Shown here: positions 1 to 9,204 of the stretch, piece by piece | Numbering within the stretch: position 1 is the first letter of the stretch | Layout: the number at the start of each line of letters is the position of its first letter | NCBI RefSeq assembly: GCF_002015035.1 | Contig: NZ_MUXY01000017.1 | Location: 3,464 to 67,463 of the forward strand | Direction of reading: 5' to 3' | Length of the DNA: 64,000 nucleotides | Origin: Haemophilus parahaemolyticus | GTDB taxonomy: Bacteria > Pseudomonadota > Gammaproteobacteria > Enterobacterales > Pasteurellaceae | Notes under the pieces: model-generated | Told to the model about the DNA's origin: nothing | What the model saw: the letters and a program-made list of their open reading frames with translations, nothing else | Database searches by the model: none | Translations under genes and position numbers: made by a program

Positions 1-2
1 AT

Positions 3-149
3 AAGCCGTTTCAATATATCTCAGCCTGTTATGAAGCTCATTTATATAAAGCAGGTAATATTTCGGGAATGTGGTGTCGTGATATGCGAATTAAAGAGAT
101 TGTCAAACGGTTAGAAATGGGAAAAAATTTGCAAGATATTGATGAGTAG
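3..149 (+). CDS. C-terminal end of an unrecognised protein (partial)
   Basis: An open frame enters from the left edge and ends at TAG 147-149, giving 49 residues. The end is charged (it contains KEIVKRLEMGKNLQDIDE) and probably helical. I do not recognise the family. The next frame starts 19 bases downstream on the same strand after a good ribosome site, so the two were probably co-transcribed. The rest of the gene lies outside the window. Confidence 0.5.
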   Translation, partial: KPFQYISACYEAHLYKAGNISGMWCRDMRIKEIVKRLEMGKNLQDIDE

Positions 150-168
150 ATTTTATCGGAGAAAAATA

Positions 169-699
169 ATGAAAACTCGAATTATTGGTATAGGGAAAAT
201 AGGACGTGATTTGTTTTCTAATTTAAAATTAGAAAGTATTAATGCAGATTGTGTTTTATTAGGAATAACCTCAAATGAATTAACGCATTCTTATTGTCGT
301 ACACATTTAATAAAATATGAAAATAATCCTACAGAAGGGCAATTCCCAACCATTAGGCTCTTAGAAAGTACACATAAATTTCTTGATAGTTTTTCTTCAG
401 CAGAGCAATTGATTATTGTATCAGGCTTAATGATTCATCATTCACAATTTATTCCTGTGATTACAGAGAAATTAAAAGAAAATCATAGAAAAATTATTCT
501 GTTATTAGTCTAGCCTTATAAATCTACCGAAAATGATAGAAAAGCTTATCAAGCTAATATTTTATTTTTCTTAAAAGATTTTTGTAATGAGCAACATTTG
601 TTTTGTTATGATGATGTGTTACTTGAGAATGATCTTTCTTTAGCCGTAAATCAATTAGAAATGGATATTAAAGAGAGCATTTTGGAGTATTTAAGGTAA
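169..699 (+). pseudogene. FtsZ/tubulin-like protein, interrupted by an in-frame amber stop
   Basis: ATG at 169 follows a GGAG site at 158-161. The frame reads 114 codons to TAG at 511-513, then stays open for 61 more codons to TAA 697-699, so one substitution would restore a protein of about 176 residues. The start (MKTRIIGIGKIGRDLFSNL), the block ADCVLLGITSNEL, the strand EQLIIVSGL and the late DDVLLEND follow the order of FtsZ GTPase-domain elements (glycine loop, NTD strand, GGGTGTG loop, PNDxLL). The GGGTGTG signature itself is absent, being replaced by MIHHSQF, so GTP binding is doubtful. The family assignment is inference from motif order. It may be a decayed gene, a read-through gene or two short proteins. 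Confidence 0.4.
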
Positions 700-703
700 A
701 AAC

Positions 704-726
704 AAAGCCACCTTTCGGTGGCTTTT
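704..726. terminator. Bidirectional rho-independent terminator
   Basis: Stem AAAGCCACC / GGTGGCTTT with a TTTC loop, followed by a T run on the plus strand and by TTTGTTTTT on the minus strand. It lies between the plus-strand FtsZ-like frame and the converging leuD, so it can serve both. Confidence 0.85.
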
Positions 727-737
727 TAGCATATTTA

Positions 738-1340
738 TTAACGCAAAAATGCGGGGATATTTTTCTCATATTCTGCGATTTTATCTTCGTGCTGAAGAGT
801 TAAACCGATATTGTCTAAGCCTTCGAGCAAGCAGTGGCGACGGAATTCATCGAGCTCAAAGTGGTAAACTTTATCGCCAGTAGTCACGGTCATTGCTTCT
901 AAATCCACATCAATTTGTTTGCCTTCATTTGCCCATACCCATTGGAAAATCTCTTCTACTTCTTCTTCGCTTAAGCGAATCGGTAGCATATGGTTATTCA
1001 AGCTATTGTTATAGAAAATATCTGCAAAACTTGGTGCAATCATTACTTTAAAACCGTAATCTGCTAACGCCCAAGGTGCGTGCTCACGTGATGAGCCGCA
1101 ACCTAAATTTTTACGTGCAAGTAAGATTTTTGCACCTTGATATTGCGGATAGTTCAACACAAAATCTGGATTTGGCTTTGTGCCTTCAGCATCTAAATAA
1201 CGCCATTCATGGAAAAGATGTTTCCCAAAGCCCACTCGGGTAATGGCTTGTAAGAATTGTTTTGGGATGATTGCATCGGTATCCACATTTGCTGCATCAA
1301 GAGGCACGACTAAGCCTGAAAGTTGTTTAAAACCTGCCAT
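738..1340 (-). CDS. leuD: 3-isopropylmalate dehydratase small subunit LeuD
   Basis: LeuD pairs with LeuC to isomerise 2-isopropylmalate to 3-isopropylmalate in leucine synthesis. The 200 residues are the usual length. The aconitase swivel-domain signature is clear: [12 protein letters not shown] near residues 19-30 and [13 protein letters not shown] near 80-92. The start has an AAGGAT site about eight bases upstream. It lies 13 bases after leuC in the same operon. leuA and leuB are not adjacent in this window. Confidence 0.97.
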   Translation of the reverse strand: MAGFKQLSGLVVPLDAANVDTDAIIPKQFLQAITRVGFGKHLFHEWRYLDAEGTKPNPDFVLNYPQYQGAKILLARKNLGCGSSREHAPWALADYGFKVMIAPSFADIFYNNSLNNHMLPIRLSEEEVEEIFQWVWANEGKQIDVDLEAMTVTTGDKVYHFELDEFRRHCLLEGLDNIGLTLQHEDKIAEYEKNIPAFLR

Positions 1341-1353
1341 TATTTTATCCTTA

Positions 1354-2763
1354 TTAATTTAATGCCACTTGGCGAATATCTACAAATTTACCGAACATTG
1401 CCGCGGCGGCTGCCATTGCTGGGCTCACTAAGTGCGTGCGACCATTACGACCTTGACGACCTTCGAAGTTACGGTTAGAGGTTGAAGCACAACGTTCCCA
1501 CTCACCTAAGCGGTCATCATTCATTCCTAAGCACATCGAGCAACCTGGGTTACGCCATTCTGCACCTGCTTCGATAAAGATTTTGTCTAATCCCTCTTTT
1601 TCTGCTTGCTCTTTTACTAAGCCTGAACCTGGCACAACAAGCACACGTTTTACATTATCCGCCTTTTTACGCCCTTTCATCACTGCTGCAGCTGCACGTA
1701 AATCTTCAATACGAGAGTTGGTGCAAGAACCGATAAACACTTGATCGACAGGAATTTCTTTAAGATCGGTATTTGGCTCAAGCCCAATATAGGCTAAGGC
1801 TTTTTCTGCAGAGGCTTTTGTGACAGGATCTGCCATCTCTTCAGGATTTGGCACAACCTGGTCGATACCAATGACTTGACCAGGGTTTGTCCCCCAAGTT
1901 ACTTGTGGAGCAATATCTTTTGCTTCTAACACAACAACAGTGTCAAATTGTGCTTCGTCATCTGATTTTAAGGTTTTCCAATATTCAACTGCATCATCCC
2001 AATCTTTGCCTTGTGGTGCGTGTGGACGATTTTTTAAGTATGCGAACGTGGTTTCATCTGGCGCGATCAAACCTGCTTTAGCACCCAATTCGATTGCCAT
2101 ATTACATACCGTCATTCGACCTTCCATTGAAAGATCGCGAATCGCTTCACCGCAGAACTCAACCACGTGCCCCGTACCGCCTGCCATCGTGGTTTTACCG
2201 ATAATTGCAAGTACGATGTCTTTTGCCGTAATGCCTGGGTTTACTTTACCACGCACTTCAATTTTCATACTTTTCGCACGGGCTTGTTTTAAGGTTTGCG
2301 TGGCTAACACGTGTTCCACTTCAGAGGTACCGATACCGAATGCCAATGCTCCGAATGCTCCGTGAGTTGCAGTGTGAGAGTCGCCACACACAATCGTCAT
2401 TCCTGGAAGAGTTAAGCCTTGCTCTGGTCCCATTACGTGAACAATGCCTTGCTCTTTTGTGCTCATATCGAACAATTGAATGCCTGTTGTTTTCGTGTTT
2501 TTGGCAAGTTCTAAAACTTGGATTTTAGCCTGACCTTCAAGTTTGTTTACATCACGCACTTGAGTAGAAATACTGTGATCCATCGTTCCAAATGTTTTGC
2601 CTACTTGGCGAACTTGACGCCCTGCTACGCGTAAGCCATCAAATGCCTGTGGACTGGTTACTTCGTGAATAAGATGACGGTTGATATAAAGAATCGGCGT
2701 TTCGCCTTCGGCTTCATAAACAACGTGTGCATCGAAAAGTTTTTCGTATAGTGTTTTTGCCAT
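1354..2763 (-). CDS. leuC: 3-isopropylmalate dehydratase large subunit LeuC
   Basis: Catalytic subunit carrying the 4Fe-4S cluster. From the ATG at 2763 (MAKTLYEKL) the protein is 469 residues. The cluster ligands are visible as C347 in [11 protein letters not shown] and C408/C411 in [15 protein letters not shown] four codons upstream would extend the frame, but the GAGTTGGA sequence there looks like the ribosome site of the ATG. It is first in a leuCD unit with no leuA or leuB upstream; its 5' side faces the terminator of lpxK. Confidence 0.96.
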   Translation of the reverse strand: MAKTLYEKLFDAHVVYEAEGETPILYINRHLIHEVTSPQAFDGLRVAGRQVRQVGKTFGTMDHSISTQVRDVNKLEGQAKIQVLELAKNTKTTGIQLFDMSTKEQGIVHVMGPEQGLTLPGMTIVCGDSHTATHGAFGALAFGIGTSEVEHVLATQTLKQARAKSMKIEVRGKVNPGITAKDIVLAIIGKTTMAGGTGHVVEFCGEAIRDLSMEGRMTVCNMAIELGAKAGLIAPDETTFAYLKNRPHAPQGKDWDDAVEYWKTLKSDDEAQFDTVVVLEAKDIAPQVTWGTNPGQVIGIDQVVPNPEEMADPVTKASAEKALAYIGLEPNTDLKEIPVDQVFIGSCTNSRIEDLRAAAAVMKGRKKADNVKRVLVVPGSGLVKEQAEKEGLDKIFIEAGAEWRNPGCSMCLGMNDDRLGEWERCASTSNRNFEGRQGRNGRTHLVSPAMAAAAAMFGKFVDIRQVALN

Positions 2764-3066
2764 AATAAATTCCAACTCAAAATAAAATCGAATAGAGCGA
2801 TTGCAAAAATTTCGCTTTTTTAACCGCTTGTCTGAAAACGCTTTAACTATAACGGTTCGATAAATGAAAGTAAAATGCTAATTTAATGAGAATAGACGAT
2901 TTTTATGCTAGTAAAAAAGCCTAAAACGAGGGATTTTAGGCTTTTAGCAGAATAAAATATTAGAACTAAAAACGGACACAGAAGGTTATCTAGCAATTTC
3001 ACTGCTTTATAGGGTAATTTACTTAGAAGGTTTTTCGTCTGTTTTTGGATTAAAAGGGAAAAGCTA
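2764..3066. other. Intergenic region leuC-lpxK
   Basis: About 300 bases without a gene. It contains an uptake-sequence core (ACCGCTTGT, about 2823), presumably the leuCD promoter near 2770-2880, and the lpxK terminator at 2915-2945. I could not identify a leucine attenuator or leader peptide. Confidence 0.5.
2915..2945 (-). terminator. Terminator downstream of lpxK
   Basis: Read on the minus strand: stem AGCCTAAAA / TTTTAGGCT with a short loop, followed by TTTTTT. It lies about 120 bases after the lpxK stop and ends the ilvG-ilvM-lpxK transcript. Confidence 0.8.
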
Positions 3067-4044
3067 TCAATTTTTAATTAAATCCATAACCATCCTCACT
3101 AAACAAGCGGTCGATTTTTCGGAAAATCTTGCAGAAACAGGCACATACCACCAATTTTCTTGGGCGAAGGCTTTGCATTTTACGGCATCTTTTTCGGTCA
3201 TCAGAAGCGGGAGATTTTGGCTGAGCTTTGGTACAATCATTCCAGCGGTAAAGACTTGGTGATCGGCAAAGCTAAATGTATCGGCAAGGGGAATGCCAAG
3301 CTCTTTGAGCATATTAAAGAAACGAGGTGGGTAGCCAATGCCCGCAAGAGCGTAAACAGGCTGGGTAAATTCGCTGAGTTTGCGTTTTTCACCCGTTTTA
3401 AGGTTAATCGCAAAATCGGGTTCGAGGTGCATTGCGTGTTCACTTGCATTTGCATTTTTCCCGTTACAAATGACCGCTTGCACCTGCTTTAATCGACTTG
3501 GCAATTCACGCAATCCGCCTGCTGGGAGCACGAAACCGTTACCAAATCGGCGTTCTCCATCAACTACCACCCATTCCATATCTCTATCAAGAGCGTAATG
3601 TTGCAAACCGTCGTCAGTGACAATCAAATCAAGCTCAAACTGGTTTAATAGCAGTTCAATACTTTGCTGGCGGTTTGGTGAAATTGCCACTGGTGCGTGG
3701 GTGCGTTGTGAGATTAACACAGGTTCATCACCCATCAATTTCGGATCACTTTCTGGCGTAACTAGCTGCGGATAAACCTTATTTTCCCCACCATAACCAC
3801 GAGAAATTACACCGACTTTTACGCCTCTTTTCTGAAGCTGTTCTACCAACCAAATCACAAGCGGAGTTTTGCCGTTCCCTCCCACAGAAATATTGCCAAT
3901 CACCAAAACAGGCACAGGCGAGCGGTAGGATTTGAGGATTTTTTTGCGATAAAGGGCAACGCGGATTTGGCTAATGAACCAAAAGAGCAGCGAAAATGGG
4001 GCGAGTAGCCAAGTGATAATTGAGGTTTTTTGCCAGAGTTTCAT
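3067..4044 (-). CDS. lpxK: Tetraacyldisaccharide 4'-kinase LpxK
   Basis: Phosphorylates the lipid A precursor at the 4' position on the inner face of the inner membrane. From ATG 4044 (MKLWQKTS) the protein is 325 residues with an N-terminal membrane helix (about 9-27) and a P-loop [12 protein letters not shown] near 50-61, which is the family signature. A GTG at 4086 would add 14 residues, but these would be read through a palindromic repeat (4068-4091), so I prefer 4044. It follows ilvM rather than the usual partner msbA, which is not in the window. Confidence 0.93.
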   Translation of the reverse strand: MKLWQKTSIITWLLAPFSLLFWFISQIRVALYRKKILKSYRSPVPVLVIGNISVGGNGKTPLVIWLVEQLQKRGVKVGVISRGYGGENKVYPQLVTPESDPKLMGDEPVLISQRTHAPVAISPNRQQSIELLLNQFELDLIVTDDGLQHYALDRDMEWVVVDGERRFGNGFVLPAGGLRELPSRLKQVQAVICNGKNANASEHAMHLEPDFAINLKTGEKRKLSEFTQPVYALAGIGYPPRFFNMLKELGIPLADTFSFADHQVFTAGMIVPKLSQNLPLLMTEKDAVKCKAFAQENWWYVPVSARFSEKSTACLVRMVMDLIKN

Positions 4045-4067
4045 TTTGTGTTTATGAAATAAGAGTG

Positions 4068-4091
4068 GTAGGGGCGTGTTGAACACGCCCC
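4068..4091. repeat. Small palindromic repeat between ilvM and lpxK
   Basis: A near-perfect palindrome starting GTAGGGGCGTGTT and closing AACACGCCCC. It matches the arm design of the GTAGGG-ended repeats found elsewhere in the window. Confidence 0.7.
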
Positions 4092-4101
4092 GACAATGCG
4101 A

Positions 4102-4323
4102 TTAGCTAGTAATCTTTGTTACATCAAACAACTTTTCTAATTGTGTAGTCAGCAATGAAATTGCTCGGGTACTTTGAAGTTTAAGATTAAGTGTTAATGT
4201 CTGTTCACTTTTTTGAGCGTTTAAATCCAACACTTCAAAGCCACGGTGACGTACTACACGAAGCAGACGTTCTAATGTTTCAGGGCGAGCATTCGCTTCA
4301 ATGGTTAAATTATATTGCTGCAT
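4102..4323 (-). CDS. ilvM: Acetolactate synthase II small (regulatory) subunit IlvM
   Basis: A 73-residue ACT-domain protein (MQQYNLTIEANARPETLERLLRVVRHRGFEV) that activates the IlvG catalytic subunit. The ATG at 4323 lies one base after the ilvG stop (4325-4327) and its ribosome site GGAG is inside the end of ilvG, so translation is probably coupled. Since ilvG is frameshifted upstream, ribosomes from the natural ilvG start would stop well before this point unless they re-initiate. ilvE, ilvD and ilvA, which often follow, are absent; lpxK follows instead. Confidence 0.9.
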   Translation of the reverse strand: MQQYNLTIEANARPETLERLLRVVRHRGFEVLDLNAQKSEQTLTLNLKLQSTRAISLLTTQLEKLFDVTKITS

Positions 4324-4324
4324 T

Positions 4325-5973
4325 TTATTCTCCTTCCAACATATCGGTGTTGCAAGCACCCGGTGGCACTAACGGCCAAACGTTGCTCTCTTCTGGAATA
4401 CATACTTGCAGTAAATATGCGCCTTCAGCGTTTAACAAGCGGTCTAATGCACCAGAAACTTCGCTGGCTTTTTCAATGCGTTCAGCAGGAATACCAAAAG
4501 CATTAGCAAGCATGACGAAATCAGGGTTATCGTCTAAAATCGTTTCGCTATGGCGTGCTTTGAAGAAGAGTGATTGCCATTGTCGAACCATGCCCAAACG
4601 TTGGTTATCAAGCAACAACATTTTGATTGGTAATTGACCACGTTTAATCGAGCCAAGCTCTTGAATATTCATCATAAATGAGCCATCACCAGTGATTAAA
4701 ATCACAGGATCCTGTGGGCGAGCTTTTGCTACACCAACTGCTGCAGGCAAACCAAAGCCCATCGTGCCAAAGCCTGCTGAAGTGATGTAATTTTCAGGTG
4801 CAAAGTGGCGGATATGTTGAGCTGACCACATTTGGTGTTGTCTACATCGGTGGTAATGACGGCATTTTCCGATTTGCGTTCAGAAAGGGTGTTCAATAAT
4901 GCGTAAGGATCAATATCGCCTTCACCAGCGTTGTCGTTGTAGGCAAAATCGTGGGCAGATTTGAGTGCTTTTACTCGCCCACGCCATTCATCAATATCAA
5001 GCGGATGAGCTAAAATATTGACCGCTTCTGCCATATCGCCTTTGAGTGCCACGTGAGCTTGGCGAAGCTTGTTGATTTCAGCTGCATCAATATCAATATG
5101 GATCACTTTTGCATGTGGGGCGAAGGTGTCTAATTTGCCTGTTACGCGGTCATCAAAACGTGCACCGCAAGCGATCAATAGATCGCACTCTTGTACCGCA
5201 TAGTTTGCCGCTTTTGTGCCGTGCATTCCGATCATTCCCATATAAAGTGGATGATGAGGTGGGATCGTGCCAAGTCCTTTAAGGGTTGAAACAGACGGAA
5301 TATTTGCAACTTCAATGAAATTTCTAACCGCTTGCACAGCCGTTGCCATTCCAACTCCACCGCCGACATAAAGCACGGGTTTCTTCGCATTAGCGAGTAT
5401 GGCTTTTGCTTCAGTTAATGCAGTTGGATCTTGCTGAGGAGCAGGATCTTTTGGGTAAACAATCGGTTTAAGCGAAGTTTCTGCTACTTGCACATCTTTT
5501 GGAATATCAATTAATACGGGGCCTGGTCTGCCACTTTGAGCAATTTTAAATGCTTGAGCGATGATTTCAGGCAGTTCATCAATGTTCTGCACAATAAAGC
5601 TGTGTTTAGTACAAGCAAGCGAAAGCCCTAATACATCTGCTTCTTGGAAGGCATCTGTCCCGATAAGCGGATTAGCGACTTGTCCTGTAATAGCAACTAC
5701 TGGGATAGAATCAGCAAACGCATCACCTAAACCTGTTACTAAATTGGTTGCTCCAGGTCCTGAAGTCGCAATACATACCCCCACTTTGCCTGTTGAGCGT
5801 ACGTAACCAATGGCTGCCATGGCTGCCCCTTGTTCGTTACGGCAAAGAAGATGATCTAATCCTGAGTCATAAATTGCATCATAAGTTGGCATAATTGCCC
5901 CGCCTGGGTAGCCAAAAAGATGCGTTACTTGATGTGCTTTCAAACACTCAATCACTAAATTTGCACCGTTCAT
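4325..5973 (-). pseudogene. ilvG: Acetolactate synthase II large subunit IlvG, frameshifted
   Basis: This thiamine-diphosphate enzyme makes acetolactate and acetohydroxybutyrate in valine, leucine and isoleucine synthesis. The frame from ATG 5973 covers the N-terminal TPP domain (catalytic E47 in CRNEQGA) and the middle domain, then loses homology after ENAVITTDV near codon 377. The remainder continues in the next frame as [18 protein letters not shown]. Both join cleanly if one G is restored at about 4842 (GTAGACAAC for GTAGGACAAC), giving a normal 549 residues. The TPP/Mg motif (GDGS, then NQ) lies after the lesion, so the truncated 414-residue product should be inactive. A true mutation and a sequencing error cannot be told apart here. 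Confidence 0.9.
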
Positions 5974-6137
5974 TAAAATGTTGTGTCCTTTTCTTTTGTT
6001 TAATGAGTAATAGCGGTAATAGATAACATAAAACCAAGGGTTTTTGAATTAAATTTATGAAAAAATGAGATTTTTATTGAAATAGGAAAATAAGCGATCA
6101 AAATTTACCATTTTGTGAAAAGAAATGCTATTTATTA

Positions 6138-6178
6138 AGAGGTATCAAGGTTAACTATAAAGTGGTATTTATACCTCT
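6138..6178. promoter_or_regulatory. Inverted NarP/NarL-type heptamers upstream of nrfA
   Basis: AGAGGTA at 6138-6144 and TACCTCT at 6172-6178 form an inverted pair. Each fits the nitrate/nitrite response-regulator heptamer TACYNMT. They sit just upstream of an FNR-like site, as in known nrf promoters. The spacing (27 bases) is wider than the classical 7-2-7 arrangement, so the binding claim is inference. Confidence 0.4.
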
Positions 6179-6183
6179 TTTTA

Positions 6184-6197
6184 TTGATTTAGTTCAA
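6184..6197 (+). promoter_or_regulatory. FNR-binding site for nrfABCD
   Basis: TTGATTTAGTTCAA matches the FNR consensus TTGAT-N4-ATCAA at nine of ten positions. It lies about 140 bases before the nrfA start. Anaerobic activation of nrf by FNR is established in enteric bacteria and Haemophilus relatives; here it is inferred from the site. Confidence 0.65.
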
Positions 6198-6339
6198 AGA
6201 AAACGATTTTTACAATAGCGAAAATTTAATAAATTCTATATGCTCACACGCATATAAGATAATAGTATCTTATTGTTTTTAATAAGAAAAATTCTCATTT
6301 AGATATTTTTAATAAACCATCCTTGTGGGGGACTCTATC

Positions 6340-7854
6340 GTGAAACGTTTAACCAAAACTTTAGCAATGGCGACCATTGCAATGCTCGGTTGCTTTCATT
6401 CAGCGCAGGCTGAAGAAAAGGCTTCGGGTGCTCAAACTGAGACTTTAACTCAAAAAGCACTCAAACACGAAAAGCTGGGTGTGACTGTTGAATCTGCAAA
6501 TCATCTTTTTGCAGATAAATATCCACTTCAATACAATTCTTGGAAAGCAACTTCTGAATCGACTGATCGTGGTAGTGCGTTAGAAGCTGATCCTCGTAGT
6601 GTCATTCTTTGGGCTGGTTATTCTTTCTCAAAAGAATATAACAAGCCTCGTGGTCACTATTATGCCGTCACTGATGTGCGTGAAATTTTGCGTACAGGGG
6701 CACCGAAAGATGAAAATGATGGCCCGCAGCCAATGGCATGCTGGACTTGTAAAGGCCCCGATGTGCCTCGTTTAATTGAAGAGAAAGGTGAACGTGGTTA
6801 CTTTGATCCTAAATGGGCAAAATATGGTTCTGAAATCGTGAACTCAATCGGTTGTGCCGACTGTCACGATACAAAATCAGAAGATTTTAAAGAAGGTAAA
6901 CCTGCATTACGTGTTGCTCGTCCACACGTATTACGTGCATTGGAAAGTGTAGGTTGGACTTTTGAAAACTTAGATAAACAAGGCAAACGTGTTGCTATAT
7001 GTGCAAACTGCCATGTGGAATACTATTTCAAAGATAAAAAAGACGTAACCTTCCCTTGGAAAAATGGCGTAGATGTGAGTAGCATTGAAAAATACTACGA
7101 TGATATTGAATTTGCTGACTGGACTCACGCATTATCAAAAGCCCCAATGTTAAAAGCACAGCACCCAGACTTTGAAATTTGGTCACAAGGTGTACACGGT
7201 AAAAATGGCGTAACTTGTATCGACTGCCATATGCCGAAAGTGAAAGACAAAGATGGCAAAGTGTACACCGACCACAAAATCGGCAATCCATTTGATCAAT
7301 TCGAAAACACTTGTAAAACTTGTCACGAGCAAAGCAAAGAGACACTTCAAAAACGTGTTGCAGAGCATAAAAAACAAGTGAAAGATGCGATGATCAAACT
7401 TGAAGATCAGCTTGTAAAAGCACACTTCGAAGCGAAAGCCGCTTGGGAAGCGGGTGCAACACCTGAAGAGATGAAAGAGATCTTAAAAGCAATTCGCCAC
7501 GCACAATGGCGTTGGGATTACACCTCAGCAAGCCACGGTGGTCATATGCACGCACCAGATATGATGTTACACGTGATTGCAACAGGTATCGACCGTGCAG
7601 CAGATGCACGTGCTCAATTAGGCGTGGTATTAGCGAAACACGGTGTAACTACTCCAGTGGCTATCCCAGATATTTCAACGCGTGAAAAAGCACAAAAAGC
7701 AATTGGCTTAGATATTCCTAAAGACCAAGCTGCCAAAGATGAATTCTTACGCACAGTGGTGCCACAATGGGAAGCTACAGCTCGCGAAAAAGGCTTATTA
7801 CCAGCGGTAGAAGCTCCAAAAGAAGTCACAACACCAAAAGCAGAAGCGAAATAA
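6340..7854 (+). CDS. nrfA: Ammonia-forming cytochrome c nitrite reductase NrfA
   Basis: Periplasmic pentahaem enzyme that reduces nitrite to ammonia with six electrons. From GTG 6340, which has GGGGGA seven bases upstream, the protein is 504 residues with a signal peptide ending at about A24 (HSAQA). The active-site haem has the diagnostic lysine ligand motif CWTCK (134-138). Four CxxCH motifs follow (CADCH, CANCH, CIDCH, CKTCH). An in-frame GTG at 6325 would add five residues but has no ribosome site. It is first of four nrf genes; the haem-lyase genes nrfEFG are not in this window. Confidence 0.97.
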   Translation: MKRLTKTLAMATIAMLGCFHSAQAEEKASGAQTETLTQKALKHEKLGVTVESANHLFADKYPLQYNSWKATSESTDRGSALEADPRSVILWAGYSFSKEYNKPRGHYYAVTDVREILRTGAPKDENDGPQPMACWTCKGPDVPRLIEEKGERGYFDPKWAKYGSEIVNSIGCADCHDTKSEDFKEGKPALRVARPHVLRALESVGWTFENLDKQGKRVAICANCHVEYYFKDKKDVTFPWKNGVDVSSIEKYYDDIEFADWTHALSKAPMLKAQHPDFEIWSQGVHGKNGVTCIDCHMPKVKDKDGKVYTDHKIGNPFDQFENTCKTCHEQSKETLQKRVAEHKKQVKDAMIKLEDQLVKAHFEAKAAWEAGATPEEMKEILKAIRHAQWRWDYTSASHGGHMHAPDMMLHVIATGIDRAADARAQLGVVLAKHGVTTPVAIPDISTREKAQKAIGLDIPKDQAAKDEFLRTVVPQWEATAREKGLLPAVEAPKEVTTPKAEAK

Positions 7855-7873
7855 TCAAGCTTGAGGTGATGAT

Positions 7874-8527
7874 ATGAAAAACTTAATCTCAAAAGCAGGG
7901 CGAGCAATCGCCCTCCAAGCGGTCGCTTTAGCAAGTTGTTTTGCAATGTTCTCTGCAATTTCAACCGCTCATGCTGAAATGCCACCACTACCACAACAAA
8001 TGTGGCAAGGTAAATCAGATGTTCAAGTCGCAGATGAAGCTCGTCGCGATCCAAACCAATATTGTACGCAATGTCACGAAACTGCAAATGCGACAGGTAA
8101 ACCATTTAGCCACGCGGGTAAACACTTCCAACATGGAACGAAAAGTCCAAATAGCGGTGAGCAAGTAACTTGTGTAAGCTGCCATGGCAATATGTCTGAA
8201 AACCACCGTAAAGGTGTGCGTGATGTAATGCGTTTCAGCAAAATGGATCAAAAACCAAGCAAACCTGAACTTGAACGTACTGTTCACGAACAAAATCAAG
8301 TGTGCGTGGCGTGCCATACAGCGGATAAATTACGTGAAAAATTCTGGGCTCACGATACTCACGCAAACAAAATTGCGTGTGCAAACTGCCACGAACTTCA
8401 CCCTGAAAAAGATCCGATGAAGGCAATTCCTGAAAAGCAACGTATCAAACTTTGTACAGATTGCCACACTAAAATTCAGGCTCATAAAGAAGAAGTTAAA
8501 GCTCAGGAAGCTAAGGAAAACCAATAA
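7874..8527 (+). CDS. nrfB: Pentahaem cytochrome c NrfB, electron donor to NrfA
   Basis: A 217-residue periplasmic cytochrome with a signal peptide (about 1-35, ending STAHA). It has five CxxCH motifs: CTQCH, CVSCH, CVACH, CANCH and CTDCH. In the NrfABCD pathway it carries electrons from the quinol dehydrogenase NrfCD to NrfA. It starts 19 bases after nrfA, and its stop overlaps the nrfC start as TAATG. The Lys/Glu-rich tail is unlike a haem domain. Confidence 0.95.
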   Translation: MKNLISKAGRAIALQAVALASCFAMFSAISTAHAEMPPLPQQMWQGKSDVQVADEARRDPNQYCTQCHETANATGKPFSHAGKHFQHGTKSPNSGEQVTCVSCHGNMSENHRKGVRDVMRFSKMDQKPSKPELERTVHEQNQVCVACHTADKLREKFWAHDTHANKIACANCHELHPEKDPMKAIPEKQRIKLCTDCHTKIQAHKEEVKAQEAKENQ

Positions 8528-9204
8528 TGACTTGTACCCGTAGAGATTTCGTCTCAGGGGCAGGTGCTATCGCTGTGGTAGCAAGCACAGGGCTTGCTAC
8601 TTCGGTTACTCTTGCAACTGAGAATGAACCGAAAAAAATTCGCTATGCGATGGTACACGATGAAACATCTTGTATCGGCTGTACCGCATGTATGGACGCT
8701 TGTCGAACCACAAACAAAGTGCCAGAAGGGGTTTCACGTTTAGAAATTATCCGTAGTGAACCTTATGGCGAATTCCCAAATGTGGAATATGAATTCTTCC
8801 GTCAATCTTGCCAACACTGCTCAAACGCACCTTGTGTTGCTGTGTGTCCAACAGGAGCTTCGTTTGTTGATCCTAAAACAGGGATTGTAGATGTGCATTC
8901 TGATTTGTGCGTAGGTTGTCAATACTGTATCGCTGTTTGCCCGTATCGTGTGCGTTTTATCCATCCAGAGAAAAAATCAGCGGATAAATGTAACTTCTGT
9001 CGTGATACTAATTTAGCGGAAGGTAAACAGCCTGCTTGTGTAGAAGCTTGTCCAACTAAAGCATTAACCTTTGGCGATATGAACGATCCAAACAGTGCCG
9101 TGGCGAAAAAAGTGCGTGAAAACCCAGTTTATCGCACCAAAGTGTCATTAGGTACGCAACCGAACTTATATCACATTCCATTTGGCAAAGGGGAGCATAG
9201 ATAA
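8527..9204 (+). CDS. nrfC: NrfC, 4Fe-4S ferredoxin-type subunit of quinol:nitrite pathway
   Basis: A 225-residue iron-sulphur protein. It begins with a twin-arginine signal (TRRDFVSGAGA, about 4-14). Four cysteine clusters follow in the DmsB/NrfC pattern: CIGCTACMDAC, CQHCSNAPC...CP, CVGCQYCIAVCP and CNFC...CVEACP. It passes electrons from NrfD to NrfB. Start and stop overlap both neighbours by one base, showing tight coupling. Confidence 0.95.
   Translation: MTCTRRDFVSGAGAIAVVASTGLATSVTLATENEPKKIRYAMVHDETSCIGCTACMDACRTTNKVPEGVSRLEIIRSEPYGEFPNVEYEFFRQSCQHCSNAPCVAVCPTGASFVDPKTGIVDVHSDLCVGCQYCIAVCPYRVRFIHPEKKSADKCNFCRDTNLAEGKQPACVEACPTKALTFGDMNDPNSAVAKKVRENPVYRTKVSLGTQPNLYHIPFGKGEHR

Larger units (their letters stand above)
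5974..6339. other. Divergent regulatory region ilvG / nrfA
   Basis: About 360 bases without a gene, AT-rich. It contains an AAAGGA ribosome site for ilvG, the FNR- and NarP-like sites for nrfA, and the nrfA leader. No clear ilv attenuator hairpin was seen. Confidence 0.6.

Noticed and set aside
1-699. Prophage or integrative element at the left edge
   Set aside because: Only an unknown fragment and a possible FtsZ-like frame are visible; no integrase, attachment repeat or tRNA next to it.
1940-2365. 141-codon frame opposite leuC
   Set aside because: Antisense shadow of a well-conserved gene; no ribosome site or recognisable domain.
6000-6029. Nine-codon frame MLSITAITH just upstream of ilvG, rich in Ile and Thr, as an ilv attenuator leader
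   Set aside because: No ribosome site, too few control codons and no terminator hairpin between it and ilvG.
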